Source of the DNA: Candidatus Cloacimonadota bacterium
GTDB lineage: Bacteria; Cloacimonadota; Cloacimonadia; JGIOTU-2
NCBI GenBank assembly: GCA_016932035.1
Contig: JAFGDR010000042.1
Coordinates: forward strand, 1-19,690
Reading direction: 5' to 3'
Length of the DNA: 19,690 nt
The position numbers and the translations under genes are program-made. Under the pieces are notes generated by a model. It ran no database searches. It was not told the DNA's origin and saw only the letters and a list, made by a program, of their open reading frames with translations. The stretch's first letter is position 1; every line of letters starts with the position of its first letter. Positions 14,905 to 19,690 of the stretch are shown here, piece after piece.

Positions 14905-15569
14905 AGCCCTTCTTTTCTCTGCAGAATGTGAGTTTTTCTTATGATGACAACTGCATTTTTGAGACAATCAATCTTGATTTTTTCAGGCAAGAAGTAATCG
15001 TCATTTCAGGTGAGAACGGTACTGGCAAAACGACTCTGTGCAAGATTTTATTCGGGTTGTACAAACAATTTTCAGGTGATATCTTATTCGAGGAAAAAGA
15101 TCTACCTGGTATCGATATTGATTATATTACATCAAAAATATCCTTCATACAAGAACAGACGCAGCATGGTTTTCTTGGGGCAACGCCGGATGAAGACCTT
15201 GCAATATGGCAGCATAAATTTCAAAGAAGAGATGATGAGACCTTCAAAGCAAAGAGAAATGCAATCTTTGAACGATTCGGTATAAACCATATTTCAAACA
15301 AACCGATCTGGGAACTGAGTTCCGGACAGCAAAAAAGGGTGGTACTCGCTTCCCTGCTGCTGAATACACATAAATTCTGGATATTGGACGATCCGCTCTT
15401 TAGTTTAGACTCCAATGGGATAAATACGTTACTCTCAATCCTTGCTCAACACAAACTTTTAGGTTCAGGAGCACTTATTGCCACACAACGTCCGCACATT
15501 TTTTCGTTAGTCGCAGACAGCATATATGAGATCAAAGGTAAAAAGCTATCACCGGTTTTGGGAAAATAG
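14901..15569 (+). CDS. ECF transporter ATPase subunit 2 (degenerate ATP site)
   Basis: This is the second ABC ATPase of the transporter (222 residues). Walker A is GENGTGKT (37-44), the Q-loop is Q84, and the signature LSSGQQKR (139-146) is close to consensus. Walker B reads WILDDP: D163 is the Mg ligand, and the catalytic Glu is replaced by D164. At the switch position the sequence is IATQRPH, so the usual His is Gln 196 (H199 is nearby). Its own ATP site is thus predicted to be weak, while its good signature completes the site of subunit 1. Like its partner it is short at the C-terminus. It overlaps subunit 1 by four bases, and its stop TAG directly abuts the ATG of the T component. Confidence 0.9.
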   Translation: MKPFFSLQNVSFSYDDNCIFETINLDFFRQEVIVISGENGTGKTTLCKILFGLYKQFSGDILFEEKDLPGIDIDYITSKISFIQEQTQHGFLGATPDEDLAIWQHKFQRRDDETFKAKRNAIFERFGINHISNKPIWELSSGQQKRVVLASLLLNTHKFWILDDPLFSLDSNGINTLLSILAQHKLLGSGALIATQRPHIFSLVADSIYEIKGKKLSPVLGK

Positions 15570-16295
15570 ATGAATCCACGCACATATCTTATTATAACGA
15601 TCATCATTTCAACGCTCTCGCTAATTCTGAGAAGTGTGGTACAGCTTTCAATCCTTCTTGCTGTGAGTGTACTGTTTGTTATTGTTCTCAATCCAACCAA
15701 AAAGAGATTTGCACTTCTCTGGAAACGTCTTCGATTTATCTTGATCCTGATCATTTTCCTTTTTGTCTTACAGCTTCTTTTCAGACATCACGGTGAAGTA
15801 CTCTTTCATTGGTCGTTTATTACGCTGTATACTGACGGATTTGTTATTGCATTAGCGGTGAGTATCCGCCTTCTTATTCTGCTTCTCATCGTATCTCTGC
15901 TCTTCGACATCCCTTATTATGACTTTCTTCTTGCATTGCGTGGATGGAAGATCCCTTATGAAATATGTCTTATGATAGCAAGTACATTTTACTTTGTCCA
16001 CATGTTCGAGGATCAGTTGAAGATCACGAAAGAGCAACTGGGGTTTCGAGAGATATCATTGAGGAAGATACAGCTTTTTAGAAAATTTCGTGCGTATGAA
16101 ATGGTCATTTTCCCTGTTCTTGCCCGAGCGCTGCATACAGTCCGCTATCGTGCTATTGCACTGGACATCAAAGGATTCCGACTATATTCGAAAAGAACAT
16201 ATTATATTTCGAAAAAACTCAAATGGTTTGACTACATAATTCAGATCATCATCTTGATGATTTTCGCACTTGTCATATATATGATTGTGAAATAG
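15570..16295 (+). CDS. ECF transporter transmembrane (T) component
   Basis: This EcfT-like coupling subunit has 241 residues. Hydrophobic segments occupy the first half (about 5-45, 55-72, 90-115) and the last 20 residues. Between them lies a charged cytoplasmic region with helices expected to dock into the two ATPases; PVLARALHTVRYRAIALDIKGFR corresponds to the PLL..R..LA..ARGF coupling motif of EcfT. The usual A-R-G is A-L-D-I-K-G here, a mild divergence. It starts immediately after the ATPase 2 stop (TAGATG), so translation is coupled. Together with the S and two A components it completes an importer at the inner membrane. Confidence 0.85.
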   Translation: MNPRTYLIITIIISTLSLILRSVVQLSILLAVSVLFVIVLNPTKKRFALLWKRLRFILILIIFLFVLQLLFRHHGEVLFHWSFITLYTDGFVIALAVSIRLLILLLIVSLLFDIPYYDFLLALRGWKIPYEICLMIASTFYFVHMFEDQLKITKEQLGFREISLRKIQLFRKFRAYEMVIFPVLARALHTVRYRAIALDIKGFRLYSKRTYYISKKLKWFDYIIQIIILMIFALVIYMIVK

Positions 16296-16296
16296 A

Positions 16297-16983
16297 ATGA
16301 TAGAAATGAGAGAATGGATGAAGAAAATAAAAAATATTGATCTCGTCATTTTTGATATGGACGGCACGCTGCTGAAGTCCGAACAGTATGCAGTGGAGGC
16401 GATACATTGTGCATTAAAAGATCTTTATATACATCATGGAATTGAAAAACAATTACCTTCTCATGAACTCATTCTAGGTAAGATCGGGCAACCCTCTGTG
16501 CAATTCTATCTCGATCTTCTTGATGAAGAGCATAAGCATTTGATCGACGAACTTCACAAGGCTATTCAGGATCATGAAGAGAAGGCATTGAAATCGGGAA
16601 AAGGACAACTTTTCGATGGTGTCGTTGAAACGCTTTCATATTTGAAAAACAATGGATACAGGATCGGACTTGAGAGCAACTGTTCTTTAAGATATTTTCA
16701 CAATGTCATACATGAACTAAATCTTGGAAGACATTTGGATATCAAACGTTGTATTGGAGAAGAAGAAGAAGGTCTGAACAAGATTAGAATTATCAATCAG
16801 TTCTTGAAAGAACTAGATAGTAAAGGGGCCGTGGTTGTAGGCGATCGATATTATGATGTTGAATCGGGTAAGGCAAACGGATGTGTGACAATCGGTTGCC
16901 TTTATGGCTATGGGAAAGAAGAAGAATTTGAGGATGCAGATTATGTGATCGAGAACATAACAGAGTTACAGGACTTATTATAA
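16297..16983 (+). CDS. HAD-superfamily phosphatase
   Basis: This is a haloacid dehalogenase-type hydrolase (228 residues) of the phosphoglycolate-phosphatase-like group. Motif I is FDMDGTL (D20 nucleophile, D22 acid), a helical cap lies at about 30-105, motif II is ESNCS (S127), motif III is K162 and motif IV is GDRYYDVESGK (D183, D187). All catalytic positions are present. Start choices at 16297, 16306 and 16318 are all in frame; 16297, one base after the T-component stop, is kept because of translational coupling, though GAGAG before 16318 is also plausible. As last gene of the ECF operon it may dephosphorylate the imported vitamin or a related metabolite, which is inference; phosphoglycolate is the alternative. 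Confidence 0.85.
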   Translation: MIEMREWMKKIKNIDLVIFDMDGTLLKSEQYAVEAIHCALKDLYIHHGIEKQLPSHELILGKIGQPSVQFYLDLLDEEHKHLIDELHKAIQDHEEKALKSGKGQLFDGVVETLSYLKNNGYRIGLESNCSLRYFHNVIHELNLGRHLDIKRCIGEEEEGLNKIRIINQFLKELDSKGAVVVGDRYYDVESGKANGCVTIGCLYGYGKEEEFEDADYVIENITELQDLL

Positions 16984-17025
16984 AAAAAGGGCTGAACATT
17001 TCAGCCCTGAAAATTACATTTTTTT
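16982..17025. terminator. Bidirectional intrinsic terminator
   Basis: AGGGCTGA (16988-16995) and TCAGCCCT (17001-17008) form a perfect eight-base stem over a five-base loop. A run of A (16982-16988) sits on the left, serving as the U-tract for the minus-strand sorting-domain gene ending at 17028. A T-run (17019-17025) ten bases beyond the stem can serve the plus-strand ECF-HAD operon, less ideally. Confidence 0.85.
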
Positions 17026-17027
17026 CT

Positions 17028-19283
17028 TTATTTCATCAATATCAACTTCTTTATTTTTTCAATTTTACTATTAATGATCAGGTTATAGAAATATATCCCA
17101 TTCTCAAGTACCTGCCCCTGTTCATCTTTGCCATTCCAGTAGATAGCATACGTCTGATCAGGTTGTGTAAAGATTGATGAAGACTTATATACCCGTTGTC
17201 CGAGAATATTATAGATATCTACTGACACGATACTTGCTGAATCTAAGGTAAATTTGAACTCGGTATTACTATGCACGGGATTCGGCACATTCTTGAGATC
17301 ATACACAACAGGCGGTATGATTTGGGGTAGGTTTACCGACGGATCAGGAATCGTGAGCACCGCTACTTTATCATAATGTTTTACCATTCCGCTGTAATCT
17401 ATCGATTCTAACCAGTAAAAATATATATTTCCAGTTTCAAAATTATCTATTCTATCTTCGTACACATATGACTGCGGCTGGGTAGTCGTGCCATGCCCTT
17501 CGATCATTTCAGATAATACTTCTGATGACAAAAAATCGTTCTCTGCATTTCTATACACAAACCAGCCCATATTATCAATTTCTGAATGGGTCACCCAGTA
17601 TAGGGTTGGCGTATTTTCTATGAACTGAGCAGTGAAAGCTGCAAGTTCAACCGGAAGCGTAGCAGGATCAGAGGGATATTGCCAGTCAAAATAAGGATAA
17701 CCGTCATTCCTTCCGTTCCCAATGTTCCAGGTACCTTCAGTTCCAAATCCCTTGAAATCCCATCCAGCATCTAAAAAAATGTTATTTGTTATGGTTGCAT
17801 TAGTCATTTGAGCAGTAATTACACCTATCCCTCCATCACTACTATCCTGATTTGAAGTTTCTATATTCCAGAAACAGTTGCTTACTGTGTCATCATAACT
17901 TATTCCTATTAGACCACCAATTTCTCCAGAACCGCCACGTATGCTACCCACGCTACCAACACTATAACAGTTACTGGTTGTCGCTGTGTGGTTTACTCCG
18001 ATCAGACCACCTAATTGAGATTTTCCTGACACTGCACCTGTACTATAGCAGTTGATTATCGTAGCGAGTGTATTAAATCCTATAAGACCTCCACACCATC
18101 CATCCCCAAATACATTACAGGAACTTGAGCATTTGCTAATTGTACCTGTTTGACAACTTCCTACCAGACCACCGGCAGCCCATTCACAGCATCCAATTGA
18201 TCCTGAGCTATAGCAATTACTCACAATAGAATTGCTTGAACCCCCTGCCAGTCCGCCTATATATTCTGTCCCACTAATAACTACATCAAGCACCAGAGTA
18301 TTTTCTATAGTAGCGCTATGTATAAGACCAAACATTCCCTGTAATCCGGAAATGCGGTTAATATACAAACCGGTAATGCTATGATATTGTCCTTTATAAT
18401 TTCCTTTGAAGGGATTGTCAATATCGAATCCAATGGGTATCCATCCACCATCGGACCAGCTAGAGGTTATTGTGGCATCAATATCAGCAGTTTGGATGTA
18501 ATAATTTTCCCATTTGTCCGAATTTTGTGTTATCCAATAAAGATTATTCAGATCAGAAATTTGATATGGATCGATGTCTGTGCCGGAACCAGTGGGTTGA
18601 AAAACTCCATCAACCCAGTTTGGATTTCCGACAAATGTGCCATCATAGGAATTAGTACTATTGTCTGTAATCGTTGTGCCACTCCCTTCATTCATAGGAT
18701 AATAAGCCATCAAGCCACTTTCAGTTCCAGTTAATTCAACATTCATCGACGATTGGATCTGTTCCTGAGTTCGTGCAATATCCCACACTCGCAACTCATC
18801 AATTTGACCATCGAAATAGTTACTCCCCCATTTCCCAATATAAAATGTATTTGAAATCGTATTTAAACTCCTCGCCTGATTTGCTTTAAGAATTCCATTT
18901 GCATAAAGGATTACGTTTGTTCCATCGTACACTAGTGCGAAATGGATCCAGGCATTTATACTACCCGGTATTAAGACATCAAAATCCTGTCCCCATAATT
19001 GTACTACCCATCTATTATCAACGCTATTGTGAGTTCTTAATGAATATTCCCCAAGAGCTGACCCAGGATCACCAAATTGCCAAACACCTGTATTATTAAA
19101 TGTGCGAGCATATACCCACGCTTCAATTGTACGGGGATTAGCACCAGTAACGATAACAGCGCCACAGTTCACATACTGGTTACTGCCGCCGAAATCAAGT
19201 CCATAGTCTTGTGCTATAAGGTTTGTGCAAAAAGCTAATACCGTAAAAATCAAAAAAACGAGAACTATATTTGTGCTTTTCAT
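17028..19283 (-). CDS. Secreted LamG-GLUG protein with T9SS-type C-terminal sorting domain
   Basis: This large surface or secreted protein (751 residues) has a signal peptide (1-24, ending LIAQ). A LamG/concanavalin-like domain follows (about 28-180, with GQIDELRVWDIARTQEQI). Five GLUG-type repeats start with GGLAG/GGLVG/GGLIG at 342, 371, 398, 425 and 456 and carry NCYSTG-V motifs. Next come a linker of the LPVELAAFTAQ type and a sorting domain (about 662-751) with VPNPVHSNTEFKF, VDIYNILGQRVY and NGIYFYNL, ending KKLILMK. The sorting domain should direct export by the type IX system; LamG domains often bind glycans. Several extra Cys (GCCEW, CSSSC) sit in the GLUG region. ATG 19283 has AAGGAAG upstream. 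No enzyme domain is visible, so an adhesin or surface-layer role is likeliest. A near copy of its end appears at the right edge. Confidence 0.88.
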   Translation of the reverse strand: MKSTNIVLVFLIFTVLAFCTNLIAQDYGLDFGGSNQYVNCGAVIVTGANPRTIEAWVYARTFNNTGVWQFGDPGSALGEYSLRTHNSVDNRWVVQLWGQDFDVLIPGSINAWIHFALVYDGTNVILYANGILKANQARSLNTISNTFYIGKWGSNYFDGQIDELRVWDIARTQEQIQSSMNVELTGTESGLMAYYPMNEGSGTTITDNSTNSYDGTFVGNPNWVDGVFQPTGSGTDIDPYQISDLNNLYWITQNSDKWENYYIQTADIDATITSSWSDGGWIPIGFDIDNPFKGNYKGQYHSITGLYINRISGLQGMFGLIHSATIENTLVLDVVISGTEYIGGLAGGSSNSIVSNCYSSGSIGCCEWAAGGLVGSCQTGTISKCSSSCNVFGDGWCGGLIGFNTLATIINCYSTGAVSGKSQLGGLIGVNHTATTSNCYSVGSVGSIRGGSGEIGGLIGISYDDTVSNCFWNIETSNQDSSDGGIGVITAQMTNATITNNIFLDAGWDFKGFGTEGTWNIGNGRNDGYPYFDWQYPSDPATLPVELAAFTAQFIENTPTLYWVTHSEIDNMGWFVYRNAENDFLSSEVLSEMIEGHGTTTQPQSYVYEDRIDNFETGNIYFYWLESIDYSGMVKHYDKVAVLTIPDPSVNLPQIIPPVVYDLKNVPNPVHSNTEFKFTLDSASIVSVDIYNILGQRVYKSSSIFTQPDQTYAIYWNGKDEQGQVLENGIYFYNLIINSKIEKIKKLILMK

Positions 19284-19534
19284 CTTATTTCTTCCTTTTT
19301 CAGATGAAGCTTCAGATTAAAAACAGATCTCTATCTTCTTATATTTTTTTTCACACGTGAGTTTACGTTAATCGATATATTCTAAGTCGGTTTTAGGTTA
19401 ATTACATCGGGTTATTGAGATTTTCACATTTACTTAAAATTTATTAAATCAAAATACTACCAGTATTATCACCTGCACTCGACTCGTTGTTAATTTTTAA
19501 TGCCTTATCAATAGCTGTTATATGGAATGAGCAA
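19284..19534. other. Gap between the two sorting-domain genes
   Basis: This is AT-rich sequence with no coding region. It contains a ten-base palindrome TGAAGCTTCA (19305-19314) about 22 bases before the LamG-GLUG start, which could be an operator. A clear promoter or terminator was not recognised. Confidence 0.5.
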
Positions 19535-19690
19535 CTATTTCATCATGATCAACTTCTTTGTTGTTTTAATTTTACTATTAATGATCAAGTTGTAGAAATA
19601 TATCCCATTTTCAAGTACCTGCCCCTGTTCATCTTTGCCATTCCAGTAGATAGCATACGTCTGATCAGGTTGTGTAAAGATTGATGAAGA
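19535..19690 (-). CDS. C-terminus of a second sorting-domain protein (5' end beyond window)
   Basis: On the minus strand an open frame enters from the right edge and ends with TAG at 19535, encoding 51 residues that finish NGIYFYNLIINSKIKTTKKLIMMK. It is the end of a type IX-style sorting domain, nearly identical to the end of the LamG-GLUG protein. Over 123 bases (19568-19690 against 17061-17183) only three differences are seen, all synonymous. The last dozen codons differ more (KTTKKLIMMK against EKIKKLILMK). It is probably a tandem paralogue; the rest of the gene is not visible. Confidence 0.85.
   Translation of the reverse strand, partial: SSSIFTQPDQTYAIYWNGKDEQGQVLENGIYFYNLIINSKIKTTKKLIMMK

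Noticed and set aside
17100-18300. CRISPR-like periodicity in the GLUG region
   Set aside because: The periodic units of 27-31 codons are protein repeats (GGL-G, NCYSTG) with diverged DNA, not identical repeats with spacers.
17852-19099. Plus-strand open frames opposite the LamG-GLUG gene
   Set aside because: They are antisense shadows of a gene with signal peptide, repeats and sorting domain; none has domain sense or a ribosome site.

Overview
The window looks like a chromosomal segment of an AT-rich, Gram-negative member of the FCB group (Cloacimonadota, Marinimicrobia, KSB1 and relatives). Cloacimonadota is my best guess, but that is inference. The pointers are two genes ending in a type IX secretion-style sorting domain (one cut by the right edge), an Omp85-type outer-membrane protein, a DUF3467 protein, a DUF1858 protein and amino-acid-derived aldehyde dehydrogenases, which fit an amino-acid fermenter. 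I see no phage, plasmid or CRISPR genes.

Left part (1-8222), all minus strand: a cytosolic receiver-PAS-histidine kinase followed 17 bases later by an NtrC-type sigma-54 activator, driven by a good sigma-70-type promoter at 3118-3146. Upstream lies a pair of envelope genes 21 bases apart: an 863-residue exported protein combining a Vps62-like HEGDWE domain with a probable C-terminal beta-barrel, then an Omp85-like protein with a POTRA-like region and a VRGF motif. A DUF3467 gene precedes them. Its ribosome binding site sits directly behind an intrinsic terminator hairpin.

Middle (8223-11912), minus strand: a DUF1858 mini-protein and pruA form a tight pair. An ALDH7-type dehydrogenase follows, separated from pruA by a 0.3 kb MITE-like stretch bounded by inverted ACCACGAAA..CACGAAATA repeats. 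These enzymes oxidise glutamate semialdehyde and, probably, aminoadipate semialdehyde. No proline or lysine catabolic partner is present.

Region 11913-13712 is a junction zone. It holds a cluster of four different short dispersed or hairpin repeats, then a lipoprotein esterase gene bounded by a 16-base inverted match and followed by a long imperfect palindrome. The layout resembles an integron gene cassette with a degenerate attC, although no integrase is visible.

Right part (13713-19690): a tightly coupled plus-strand operon encodes a complete ECF vitamin or metal transporter (S, A, A', T) plus a HAD phosphatase. The second ATPase lacks the catalytic Glu and the switch His, so the transporter appears to have one consensus and one degenerate ATP site. 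A bidirectional hairpin separates this operon from a convergent gene for a secreted LamG-GLUG protein with a sorting domain. The C-terminus of a second, nearly identical sorting-domain gene enters from the right edge.
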